From NCBI GenBank assembly GCA_040081205.1, contig JBEBHE010000107.1, positions 1 through 13,219 of the forward strand: a DNA stretch of 13,219 nucleotides. The letters run 5' to 3'. The notes under the pieces were generated by a model, which was not told the DNA's origin, made no database searches, and saw nothing but the letters and a program-made list of their open reading frames with translations. The DNA is from UBA5216 sp040081205 (GTDB lineage: Bacteria; Pseudomonadota; Gammaproteobacteria; Burkholderiales; SG8-41). Position 1 is the first letter of the stretch. Each line of letters begins with the position of its first letter. Below are positions 7,113 to 13,219 of this stretch, piece by piece. The position numbers were made by a program, and so were the translations under genes.

Positions 7113-7146
7113 TTGCCGCGTCATGACGGTGATGGTATTGCGGCAA
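7113..7146 (+). promoter_or_regulatory. Nested dyad upstream of the outer-membrane protein gene
   Basis: TTGCCGC (7113-7119) is perfectly inverted by GCGGCAA (7140-7146), and a perfect 10-base palindrome, CGTCATGACG (7119-7128), lies inside. It sits between an AT-rich tract (about 7062-7107, with a TATAAA at 7095-7100) and the gene at 7233. It could be a protein-binding site or, if transcription starts in the AT-rich tract, a hairpin in the leader. There is no T run, so it is not a terminator. Confidence 0.35.
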
Positions 7147-7232
7147 ATTGACTATGGCGGGTGCTTCACGCAGAATTCTGCTCACGGTGTGCATGTTGGC
7201 AGCCGGGTTATTTCTTGCGAACGGGAGTGACA

Positions 7233-7964
7233 ATGCGAAACCAAATTCTGGCTACCACTGCGGCGCTGTTTATCGCCGGGCCGCTTTATGCTCAGTCCAG
7301 TTCGTCCAGCGGCGCAGGGCCTTTTGTGCGGGCGGAGGTGGGGTTCTCCAAGGCCGTCAATCCGCGCTTACGCGATGACGATCCGTCAAGCCCGAACTGT
7401 TTTCTTATTGCGCTGGTGGGACCGACGTGTACCGGCGAGTTGGATAAGCTCGGTAAGGGTGCGACATTTGGCGTCGGCGCGGGTTATCGCTTTGCCGGTG
7501 GCATACGCGCGGATGTCTCGTACAATCGGCGCAGCGGATTCGAGCTAAAAGGCCGTGATCCTGCGGGCACGGATTTCGATCCGCCGGTGAAATCGGATAC
7601 CGTCATGCTCAATGGCACTTTTGATATTCCGGTGAAGCTGGGGCCGGTGAAGCCGTACGTTGGGTTGGGTATCGGTCGCACGAAGAACGATATGAAACCG
7701 ATTAAATGGTTCGACGCAGGCACCTCCGGCACGCTCACCGGCGGCAAGAAGACCGATACCGCGTGGCAGTTCACGCTGGGCGGCGATGTCGATTTGACGG
7801 GCGGCTGGGTGCTCGAGATTGCTTATCGCTCCCCGGATTTGGGCAAGATCGTCAAAAACGCCGGGCCGGATCAGGCAGGCCTGTTTGCCACGGGTGTTAC
7901 CGGCTCAGCGACCGGCAAATTGCGCACGAATGAATTGTTGATGGCAGTGCGTTTCGGATTCTGA
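7233..7964 (+). CDS. Small outer-membrane beta-barrel protein (OmpA/porin-like barrel)
   Basis: 243 residues from the ATG at 7233, chosen because GGGAG precedes it and a proper Sec signal peptide begins there (MRNQILATTAALFIAGPLYA, cleavage after 20); longer readings add residues unlike a signal. The mature protein has alternating beta-strand patterns typical of an 8-strand barrel: FVRAEVGFSK, FGVGAGYRFAGGIRADVSYN, KPYVGLGIGRT, WQFTLGGDVDL and GWVLEIAYRSPDL. It ends in LLMAVRFGF, with the C-terminal Phe recognised by the barrel assembly machinery. Two Cys at 56 and 66 could form a disulfide in an early surface loop. The barrel family is clear but its role (adhesion, membrane integrity or small-solute passage) is not. 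It lies 199 bases after the LysR gene on the same strand and converges on the MFS gene with an 11-base gap. Confidence 0.9.
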   Translation: MRNQILATTAALFIAGPLYAQSSSSSGAGPFVRAEVGFSKAVNPRLRDDDPSSPNCFLIALVGPTCTGELDKLGKGATFGVGAGYRFAGGIRADVSYNRRSGFELKGRDPAGTDFDPPVKSDTVMLNGTFDIPVKLGPVKPYVGLGIGRTKNDMKPIKWFDAGTSGTLTGGKKTDTAWQFTLGGDVDLTGGWVLEIAYRSPDLGKIVKNAGPDQAGLFATGVTGSATGKLRTNELLMAVRFGF

Positions 7965-7975
7965 TTTTCCGGTTT

Positions 7976-9151
7976 TCAGGCAGCAGCAGGTCTGGAAATT
8001 GCCGCGCGCAGCACCAGCGCCAGCGGCAGCGTCAGTAGCACGACCAAGCCGGCAATGGCGATAGTTTTTTCGATGCCGATGGCGTCACCCAGCAAGCCAT
8101 AAACGATGGGCGCGATAATGCCGCACACGGATCCCACCGTATAAATTACCGCGAACGCGCGCGGCAGTTTGTCGGATTCAACCAGATCGCCGATGGTGCC
8201 GTAGATCACCGACGAGGTGCCTTGCAGCGCCACGCCCACCAGCGGCAGCAGAAAAAATGTGGCTATGCCCGGCAGTGCGAGGGTGGCAAGTATGCCCGCG
8301 CCGGTGGCGATTTCAGTGATGACGATGGTGCGGATTACGCCGAGTTTATCCGCCAGCACGCCGCAGAAATATTTTCCCGCCATGCCACCAATCAGCACCA
8401 GCGGCACCGCCAGCGCCGCCCAGCCGTCAGGCACGCCTTTGGCAATCAGCAAAAACGCGATGAACGTGAGAAAGCCGGTGCGCGTAGTGCTATCCACGAT
8501 ATCGACCATGCACAGCGCCGCGAATGCAGGTTTGTTACGGATGCCCCAGCCTTGAATTTTTGGTTTCGACTTTGAGGCGGAAGGCGTATGCGTGTTGGCG
8601 ATCCACAGAAATATCGCTATTCCGGTGGCGATAGCTGCCACGCCAAAGCCCACTACCGGCGCTTGCCACGAAATGCCCGCGAGCACACACAGACTGACAA
8701 TGCCGCCGAACACGAATTTGCCCACGTCACCCGCAAAATTATAAGTTCCCAGCGCGGTGCGTCGGCCATCGCCCGGATACGCATGCGAGATAATGGTGGA
8801 CGACAACGGATGCTGTACCGCCGAGCCCATGCCGGCAAAAAACAGCGCGATGAGTATCATCCAGAAACCGTTGGCGTAGCCGAGCGCGATAAACGCCAGT
8901 CCGGCGAGCAGCGTGCCCAGCGCCAGCAGATTGCGTTCGCCAAAACGCTCGGCGATCAGTCCGGCGGGCAACTGAAACGCCGCCATCGCCACGCGATGCG
9001 CGGTGCGGATCATGCCCACCTGCGCAAGATTCAGTCCGAAGGTCTGCGCCAGCAGCGGCAGCAGCACGTAGCTCACGTCGGACAGTCCGTCGTGGACGAC
9101 ATGCACGCCGCAGCAGGTTTTTAGCGTGCGTCCAGGATTTGAAGCGGTCAT
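7976..9151 (-). CDS. MFS transporter (Fsr-like drug/metabolite exporter family)
   Basis: 391 residues with the usual 12 hydrophobic segments arranged as two halves around a polar loop near 186-205 (THTPSASKSKPKIQGWG). The opening HVVHDGLSDVSYVLLPLLAQ and the motif-A-like loop GLIAERFGERN at 64-74 (repeated as GVLADKLGVIRT in the second half) fit MFS proteins related to the fosmidomycin-resistance group, as does the NFAGDVGKFVFGG segment. The protein would sit in the inner membrane and move a small compound with proton exchange; the substrate is unknown. No ribosome site precedes the ATG. Instead TATAAC ends 6 bases before it, which would suit a leaderless message. It is divergent from the small membrane protein gene at 9216. 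Confidence 0.9.
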   Translation of the reverse strand: MTASNPGRTLKTCCGVHVVHDGLSDVSYVLLPLLAQTFGLNLAQVGMIRTAHRVAMAAFQLPAGLIAERFGERNLLALGTLLAGLAFIALGYANGFWMILIALFFAGMGSAVQHPLSSTIISHAYPGDGRRTALGTYNFAGDVGKFVFGGIVSLCVLAGISWQAPVVGFGVAAIATGIAIFLWIANTHTPSASKSKPKIQGWGIRNKPAFAALCMVDIVDSTTRTGFLTFIAFLLIAKGVPDGWAALAVPLVLIGGMAGKYFCGVLADKLGVIRTIVITEIATGAGILATLALPGIATFFLLPLVGVALQGTSSVIYGTIGDLVESDKLPRAFAVIYTVGSVCGIIAPIVYGLLGDAIGIEKTIAIAGLVVLLTLPLALVLRAAISRPAAA

Positions 9152-9157
9152 GCTGGC

Positions 9158-9187
9158 GTTATAACACGGCGCGGCGCGGTGTAGAAT
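9158..9187. promoter_or_regulatory. Divergent promoter region with palindrome GTTATAAC
   Basis: The perfect palindrome GTTATAAC (9158-9165) can be read both ways. On the minus strand TATAAC would be a -10 box placing the start at the A of the MFS ATG (9151). On the plus strand TTATAA (9159-9164) lies 17 bases before TAGAAT (9182-9187, 5 of 6 to consensus), a possible -35/-10 pair for the gene at 9216. The -35 matches are weak on both strands. Confidence 0.33.
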
Positions 9188-9215
9188 CGCGCTTTATTTT
9201 CAGGCGGGACGCGAT

Positions 9216-9551
9216 ATGAAATGGATTGTTGGCGGGTTGTTGCTGGCGGTAGTGGGCGTCGTATACAAACGGCCCGAGCTCATGATGTGGGTGGTGTACT
9301 GCTTCGCCGGGTTGTTTGCGTCGATGGCGTTTGCGCTGTTTTTCGCGTTCAGCCGCAGCAAGCATTACGGACTGCTGTTACTGGGCTGCACTTATTTGTC
9401 CGGCGCCGTGCTGTCTGTAGTGCTGACGGAGTGGTGGCCGCTGGTGGTGGGGTTTGCCATGGCGTGGGTGTTGCGCGCGATGGGCATGGATCCGGTTGCT
9501 GATGAAGCAAAAGCAGAACCCGCTGCGCAGGACGGTGAAAAAAAATCGTAA
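9216..9551 (+). CDS. Small integral membrane protein of unknown function
   Basis: 111 residues from an ATG preceded by GGCGGGA. Three or four hydrophobic segments occur at about 2-17, 24-45, 51-71 and 72-88, followed by a short charged, probably disordered tail rich in Ala, Glu and Lys (MDPVADEAKAEPAAQDGEKK). No motif identifies a function, and I do not recognise a named family. It stands alone: divergent from the MFS gene across 64 bases and convergent with the dehydrogenase gene, which ends 26 bases away. The regular alternation of hydrophobic segments with sparse charges and a good ribosome site make it a credible gene. Confidence 0.8.
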   Translation: MKWIVGGLLLAVVGVVYKRPELMMWVVYCFAGLFASMAFALFFAFSRSKHYGLLLLGCTYLSGAVLSVVLTEWWPLVVGFAMAWVLRAMGMDPVADEAKAEPAAQDGEKKS

Positions 9552-9577
9552 TGAATTAGCGTGGCGATTGTATTGAA

Positions 9578-10660
9578 TTATTTTAGATTCGCCGCAAGGC
9601 CGCGTACCAGGTCTTCAAAATCGCTCAGTGCGTTAAAGCGCGGCATTGCCGCCACATGCGGCGTGAGAATCACGTTCTCAAAATTCAAGAGTTCATCGTC
9701 GGCGCGTCCCGGCTCTTCGTAGAGCGGGTCGAGCGCAAAGCCGCCGAGTTGTCCGGAGCGAAGCGCGTGAAGTAGCGCGTCGCGATTCACCACTTGCGCG
9801 CGCGATACGTTGATGAGCTTCGCGCCGGGTTTCATCTGTGCGAATTGTGCGTGGTCAAGGTAGTTGTGGGTGTTCGCATTGGCGGGAAGCTGAATGCACA
9901 GCCAATCACTCTCCTGCAACAAGGCTTCGCGTTCGCGATAGCTGACATGCCACTCGTGTTGCTCGGATGCGCTCATCGGCGTGCGCTGTGTGCATAACAC
10001 GCGCATGCCGAAGGCGTGGGCGCGCACTGCGATTTCGCGGCCGATTTCACCGAAGCCGATGATGCCCAGCGTGGTGCCGTAAAGAATGCTCATGCCCGGC
10101 ACGCGCGGCCAGCCGGAGTTAGGCGTATAGCCGGTATCGAACGTTTTGGGCTGGTAGCCCTCGGCTTGCAGTTGTTCGATGCTGATTTTTCCGTGCAGCC
10201 GATGAAGTTTTTTCGACAATGCCAGCATCAGCATCAGTGCGTGTTCGGCGCAGGAAATGTTCGCCCGGCGGCGCAGCGTGCGCACGTTGATGCCGCGTGC
10301 CGCACACGCGGTTACATCGATACCGCGCAGCACGGTGCCGTATTTTTGCACCACGTTGAGTTTGGGCGCGCTGGCGATTTCCGCTGCGCCGATGCTAAAC
10401 GATTCTGTGACGATCACGGTTGCATCGGGTAGTTGTGCGCGCAACGCCCCCTGGTCTTTCACCAAACGTACGTCGGCGGGATAGAGTGGCCCGGCGATGG
10501 CGCGGAGTTGCGCCAGCCAGCCGGCAAAATCCGGCAGGTCATGCGCAAAAAAATCGGCGAGCGCGGCGAGGCGTTCCGGTTCGACGCCGGGATCGAGGAA
10601 CGCTTTCAACATGCGGGGAAAAGGATCGTCTTCGACGACGACGACGGGACGCGTATTCAT
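9578..10660 (-). CDS. D-isomer-specific 2-hydroxyacid dehydrogenase family protein
   Basis: 360 residues, near the usual length for the family, with a substrate domain at the N-terminus and a Rossmann domain from about 190. The dinucleotide loop is GFGEIG at 202-207. The catalytic set is present: Arg287 in VSRAQVVN, Glu316 in EEPG, and His335 in TPHVAAMP. Glycerate, phosphoglycerate and other 2-hydroxyacid or 2-ketoacid substrates are all possible. The end of the second Rossmann strand reads LCTQRTP, without the Asp that usually marks NAD use, so NADP may be preferred (inference). The start lies 5 bases after the stop of the AhpD-fold gene, so the two are very probably cotranscribed. Early on the protein has VVVVEDDP, encoded by a short GAC-rich repeat. 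Confidence 0.92.
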   Translation of the reverse strand: MNTRPVVVVEDDPFPRMLKAFLDPGVEPERLAALADFFAHDLPDFAGWLAQLRAIAGPLYPADVRLVKDQGALRAQLPDATVIVTESFSIGAAEIASAPKLNVVQKYGTVLRGIDVTACAARGINVRTLRRRANISCAEHALMLMLALSKKLHRLHGKISIEQLQAEGYQPKTFDTGYTPNSGWPRVPGMSILYGTTLGIIGFGEIGREIAVRAHAFGMRVLCTQRTPMSASEQHEWHVSYREREALLQESDWLCIQLPANANTHNYLDHAQFAQMKPGAKLINVSRAQVVNRDALLHALRSGQLGGFALDPLYEEPGRADDELLNFENVILTPHVAAMPRFNALSDFEDLVRGLAANLK

Positions 10661-10665
10661 CGCAG

Positions 10666-11199
10666 CTACAACGCTTCAGGGTCAATGCGCAGCGCGCGTC
10701 CGACGCGCGTATGCATGTTGTAGGCGCCGATCAGCACGGTGAGTTCAACGATCTGCGCATCGCTGTAATACTGATTCAGTTTATTGAAAACCGGGTCGGG
10801 CACATCGATGTCCAGTGTCATCGCGTCGGCGTAAGCGAGTAACGCACGATGTGCGGGCTGAAACAAACTGGAATGTTCGCTGCCGTCCAGCGCAGCAATT
10901 TGCTGAGGTGTGATACCGGCTTCAGGCGCGTATTGCGTGGCGTGAATGCGGAATTGATATTCGGCGCCGTTTAACTGCGACACCCGCATGATCGCCAGTT
11001 CGCGCGCCTGCTCGTCGAGCGCGGTGCTAAAGCGGATTGCCGAATTGAATGCTTGCCACGCTTCGGCGATGGAGGGACTGTGCAACAGTACGCGATACAG
11101 ATTGAGCAGCTTGCCGCGCCGCGCGCCCTTGAGTTTTTCGATGAGTGCCGCGAGTGCGGCATTATTTACCGCGTCTTGTATCAGAGGCACGCGCGCCAT
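10666..11199 (-). CDS. Carboxymuconolactone decarboxylase family protein without CxxC
   Basis: 177 residues. The core ALDEQARELAIMRVSQLNGA (60-79) followed by EYQFRIHATQYA matches the AhpD/carboxymuconolactone decarboxylase fold. The position that carries CxxC in redox-active members here reads AEYQ, with His86 retained, as in non-redox members of the family. It is therefore more likely to act in a degradative step than as a peroxidase. It sits between a Bug gene (36-base gap upstream) and the dehydrogenase gene (5-base gap downstream), in one apparent unit. The start has no Shine-Dalgarno sequence; TATATT lies 5 bases before the ATG and an 11-base dyad overlaps it. Confidence 0.9.
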   Translation of the reverse strand: MARVPLIQDAVNNAALAALIEKLKGARRGKLLNLYRVLLHSPSIAEAWQAFNSAIRFSTALDEQARELAIMRVSQLNGAEYQFRIHATQYAPEAGITPQQIAALDGSEHSSLFQPAHRALLAYADAMTLDIDVPDPVFNKLNQYYSDAQIVELTVLIGAYNMHTRVGRALRIDPEAL

Positions 11200-11204
11200 A
11201 TGGG

Positions 11205-11218
11205 AATATAGTAACTAT
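11205..11218 (-). promoter_or_regulatory. AT-rich promoter-like site with dyad ATAGT-A-ACTAT
   Basis: The 36-base gap between the Bug gene and the AhpD-fold gene is almost all A and T. It contains the perfect dyad ATAGTAACTAT (11208-11218), and on the minus strand TATATT (11205-11210) lies 5 bases before the ATG at 11199. This may be an internal promoter with an operator, giving a nearly leaderless message. No convincing -35 box is visible. Confidence 0.33.
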
Positions 11219-11235
11219 TTGTTTTAAAGTATAAA

Positions 11236-12204
11236 TCATTGATCAATTTTGACGCCAGCCGCTTTTGCTACAGCGGCCCACGTGTCGATGTCTTTGCGGA
11301 TGAACGCGGTGAACTCTTCAGGCGACATCACCAGTGGATCGGCGCCGACATTGATGAATTTCTCGCGCACGTCCGGTGTTGCCATGGTTTTCGATACGGC
11401 GTCATGTAATTTCATCACGATGTCGCGCGGCGTTTTCGCCGGGAGCAGCAGCGAATAGACATTGCTTACCAGCACGCCAGGGAAACCGCTCTCGGCGGTG
11501 GAGGGAACCTCCGGCAGATACACCGAGCGTTTCGGGCTGGCGATTGCGATGGCGCGCGCTTTGCCCGATTTCACGTAGGGCAAGATTACCGGAAGATCAA
11601 CGAACATACCGTTGATCTGTCCGGCGATGACGTCGATCACCGCCGGGCCTGCACCTTTGTACGGCACGTGAATGATTTTCGTTTTGGCTTGATTGTTGAG
11701 TTGTTCCAGCGCCAGATGCAGTATGCCGCCGTTGCCTGCCGAGGCCATCGCCAGATCGGGTCGTGTTTTGGCGAGCGCAACCAGATCTTTCAGATTGCGC
11801 GAGGGCAGCGATGGATGAACCACCAGCAGCGTTGAAGTGGACATCAGCGGTGTCAGCGGCTGCAAATCGCGTAGCGTGTCGTAGGGCCGCTTGGGATACA
11901 CCACCATGTTGATCGAGGTAATGCTGGCGGTGCCGGCGAGTAGCGTATAGCCATCGGGCGGTGCCTTGGCTACGATTTCAGCACCGATCATGCCATTGGC
12001 GCCGCCGCGATTATCGACCACGATGGTAGCGCCCAGCAGTTCGGTCATACGCGGCGCGATGTTGCGCGAGGTGATGTCTGACGGCCCGCCGGCCGCGAAC
12101 GGCACCACGATGCGGATCGCTTTATTGGGGAAATTCTGCGCGTGTAAACCGGTGCATGCCGTAGCGGCAGTGAGTACGCAGAGAAAACGGGTTGTGCGAT
12201 GCAT
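11236..12204 (-). CDS. Bug/TctC-family periplasmic substrate-binding receptor (third of three)
   Basis: 322 residues with a Sec signal peptide ending at about residue 22 (CTGLHA, then QNFPNKAIRI). Family motifs are PFAAGGPSDITSR at 35-47, GAEIVAKAPPDGYT at 74-87, KRPYDTLRDL, SAGNGGILHLALEQL and HVPYKGAGPAVIDVIAGQIN. The export signal and motif set are more typical than in the receptor at 3822. It follows the hydantoinase B/oxoprolinase gene by 58 bases and precedes the AhpD-fold and dehydrogenase genes, so it probably captures the substrate of that pathway. A perfect TATAAT at 12236-12241 may provide its own promoter. The ribosome site is weak (GAAAG). No TctA/TctB genes are nearby. Confidence 0.95.
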   Translation of the reverse strand: MHRTTRFLCVLTAATACTGLHAQNFPNKAIRIVVPFAAGGPSDITSRNIAPRMTELLGATIVVDNRGGANGMIGAEIVAKAPPDGYTLLAGTASITSINMVVYPKRPYDTLRDLQPLTPLMSTSTLLVVHPSLPSRNLKDLVALAKTRPDLAMASAGNGGILHLALEQLNNQAKTKIIHVPYKGAGPAVIDVIAGQINGMFVDLPVILPYVKSGKARAIAIASPKRSVYLPEVPSTAESGFPGVLVSNVYSLLLPAKTPRDIVMKLHDAVSKTMATPDVREKFINVGADPLVMSPEEFTAFIRKDIDTWAAVAKAAGVKIDQ

Positions 12205-12235
12205 GGCGTGCTTTCGTGTAAATCAGAGAAGCCGA

Positions 12236-12266
12236 ATTATAGTTCAGCAGACTGTCGGCGGTTCAA
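12236..12266 (-). promoter_or_regulatory. Candidate internal promoter for the third Bug gene
   Basis: On the minus strand a perfect -10 box, TATAAT (12236-12241), lies about 31 bases before the ATG at 12204. The nearest -35-like hexamer is TTGAAC (12261-12266, 4 of 6), which overlaps the stop codon of the upstream gene; the 19-base spacing is long. The site suggests that the receptor can be transcribed apart from the gene before it. Confidence 0.42.
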
Positions 12267-13219
12267 GTCTCGCCGAACCCGCCGCCGCCGGGCGTCTCGA
12301 TCACGAACACATCACCCGCTTGCATATCCGTCTGTGCGCAGCCGCCGAGTTCAAGTGTTTCACCGTTGAGCCGTTTCACAGTGTTGCGCCCAACGGCGCC
12401 TGGTTTGCCGCCTGCCATGCCATAAGGCGGTACACGGCGATGGCTCGACAGGATGGCCGCCGTCATCGGTTCGAGAAACTTCACGCGGCGGACGGCGCCG
12501 TTGCCGCCGCTGGCTTTACCGCTGCCGCCGCTGTTTTTGCGAATTTCAAAACTTTCCAGTAACACCGGAAAGCGCCACTCCAGCACTTCAGGGTCGGTGA
12601 GGCGCGAGTTGGTCATATGCGTCTGCACCACGCTCGCGCCGTTGAAGTCCGGCCCCGCACCGGCGCCGCCGGAGATGGTTTCGTAATATTGATATCGTGC
12701 ATTGCCGAAGGTGAAATTATTCATGGTGCCTTGCGAGGCGCCCATGGCGCCCAGCGCACCGTAAAGCGCGTCCGTTACGCACTGCGACGTTTCAACATTG
12801 CCGGCGACGACTGCTGCCGGATGGCGCGGATTCAGCATGCAGCCTTCAGGAATAATCACCTGTAACGGCTTCAGGCATCCGGCGTTGAGCGGAATATCGT
12901 CATCTACCAGCGTGCGGAACACATAGAGCACCGCTGCCATGGTCACCGCAGACGGCGCGTTGAAATTGCTGTCGCGCTGGGTGGATGTGCCGGAGAAATT
13001 GATAATGCCGCTGCGCGTCGCGTGGTCAATAGTGATTTTGACTTTGATCACTGCGCCGTCGTCCATTTCGTAGCTGAATTCGCCGTCTTTCAACGCGCCG
13101 ATCACGCGGCGCACGGATTCTTCGGCGTTATCCTGCACGTGGCGCATGTAGCCGTGTACTACATGGAGACCAAACTCAGCCACGATGCACGCGAGTTCAG
13201 TGACGCCTTTCTGATTGGC
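12263..13219 (-). CDS. Hydantoinase B/oxoprolinase family protein (partial, N-terminus beyond right edge)
   Basis: 318 residues of the C-terminal part are visible; the frame stays open to the window end (ANQKGVTELACIVAEFGLHV comes before any good start), so the gene begins outside. Conserved blocks are YMRHVQDNAEESVRRVI, FSGTSTQRDSNFNAPSAV, NAGCLKPLQVIIPEGCMLNP, AVVAGNVETSQCVTDAL, FGNARYQYYETISGGAGAGP, and the C-terminal GDVFVIETPGGGGFGE. These belong to the HyuB-type subunit of ATP-dependent hydantoinases and 5-oxoprolinases, which open cyclic amides such as hydantoins or 5-oxoproline together with a HyuA-type subunit. It could be a separate B subunit or the end of a fused oxoprolinase; the part outside the window would decide. 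It is the first visible gene of the Bug, AhpD-fold and dehydrogenase unit. Confidence 0.93.
   Translation of the reverse strand, partial: ANQKGVTELACIVAEFGLHVVHGYMRHVQDNAEESVRRVIGALKDGEFSYEMDDGAVIKVKITIDHATRSGIINFSGTSTQRDSNFNAPSAVTMAAVLYVFRTLVDDDIPLNAGCLKPLQVIIPEGCMLNPRHPAAVVAGNVETSQCVTDALYGALGAMGASQGTMNNFTFGNARYQYYETISGGAGAGPDFNGASVVQTHMTNSRLTDPEVLEWRFPVLLESFEIRKNSGGSGKASGGNGAVRRVKFLEPMTAAILSSHRRVPPYGMAGGKPGAVGRNTVKRLNGETLELGGCAQTDMQAGDVFVIETPGGGGFGET

Noticed and set aside
7965..7975. Search for a bidirectional terminator between the convergent barrel-protein and MFS genes
   Set aside because: Only a short CTGA/TCAG symmetry around TTTTCCGGTT is present, too weak to call a terminator.
8588..9124. 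Plus-strand open frame of 178 residues opposite the MFS gene
   Set aside because: It is Arg/Gln/His-rich and lies fully opposite a clear 12-segment transporter; no family resemblance.
10627..10650. GAC trinucleotide run near the start of the dehydrogenase gene
   Set aside because: It is short, lies within coding sequence for a Val/Asp-rich start of the protein, and shows no sign of being a regulatory or unstable repeat.
11966..12562. Plus-strand open frame of 198 residues
   Set aside because: It runs antisense across the third Bug gene start and the HyuB-type gene end, both well supported.

Overview
The window looks like the chromosome of a betaproteobacterium of the Burkholderiales type. 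The strongest clue is three separate periplasmic receptors of the Bug (TctC-like) family, which is greatly expanded in that order. Sample lines counted by hand give about 60% GC. No tRNA, rRNA, CRISPR array, transposase or phage gene is visible, and no stretch over 300 bases lacks a gene.

Layout, left to right. (1) Bases 1-2957, minus strand: a Bug receptor, then a DUF898 membrane protein whose gene end overlaps the start of a membrane-anchored M48 metalloprotease that runs off the left edge. (2) Bases 3021-4793, plus strand: an Asp/Glu racemase-fold protein followed by a second Bug receptor. The divergent start shared with the first Bug gene carries two promoter candidates whose -10 boxes overlap. 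(3) Bases 4821-6050, minus strand: an AhpD-like (carboxymuconolactone decarboxylase family) protein with a CxxC motif, followed after 3 bases by an unrecognised 187-residue protein of lower GC. A LysR-type regulator (6140-7033) is divergent from this pair and is its likely regulator. (4) Bases 7233-9551: a small outer-membrane beta-barrel protein, a convergent MFS transporter, and a small membrane protein divergent from the transporter. (5) Bases 9578 to the right edge, minus strand: a catabolic-looking unit read in the order hydantoinase B/oxoprolinase subunit (partial), Bug receptor, AhpD-fold protein without CxxC, and D-2-hydroxyacid dehydrogenase.

How the genes may work together: region 5 fits uptake and breakdown of a small organic acid or cyclic amide. 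A Bug receptor captures the substrate, an ATP-dependent lactamase-type enzyme opens a ring, and a 2-hydroxyacid dehydrogenase handles a keto or hydroxy acid. Region 2 pairs another receptor with a racemase-fold protein. No TctA/TctB membrane partners are present, so the three receptors would have to work with transporters encoded elsewhere or serve as sensors. The substrates cannot be read from the sequence.

Most of the window is ordinary accessory metabolism. The observations most worth a second look are the racemase-fold protein that appears to lack both catalytic cysteines, the overlapping divergent promoters at 2956-3003, the low-GC unknown gene coupled to the AhpD-like gene, the nested dyad before the outer-membrane protein gene, and two genes with a -10-like box placed where a leaderless transcript would begin.
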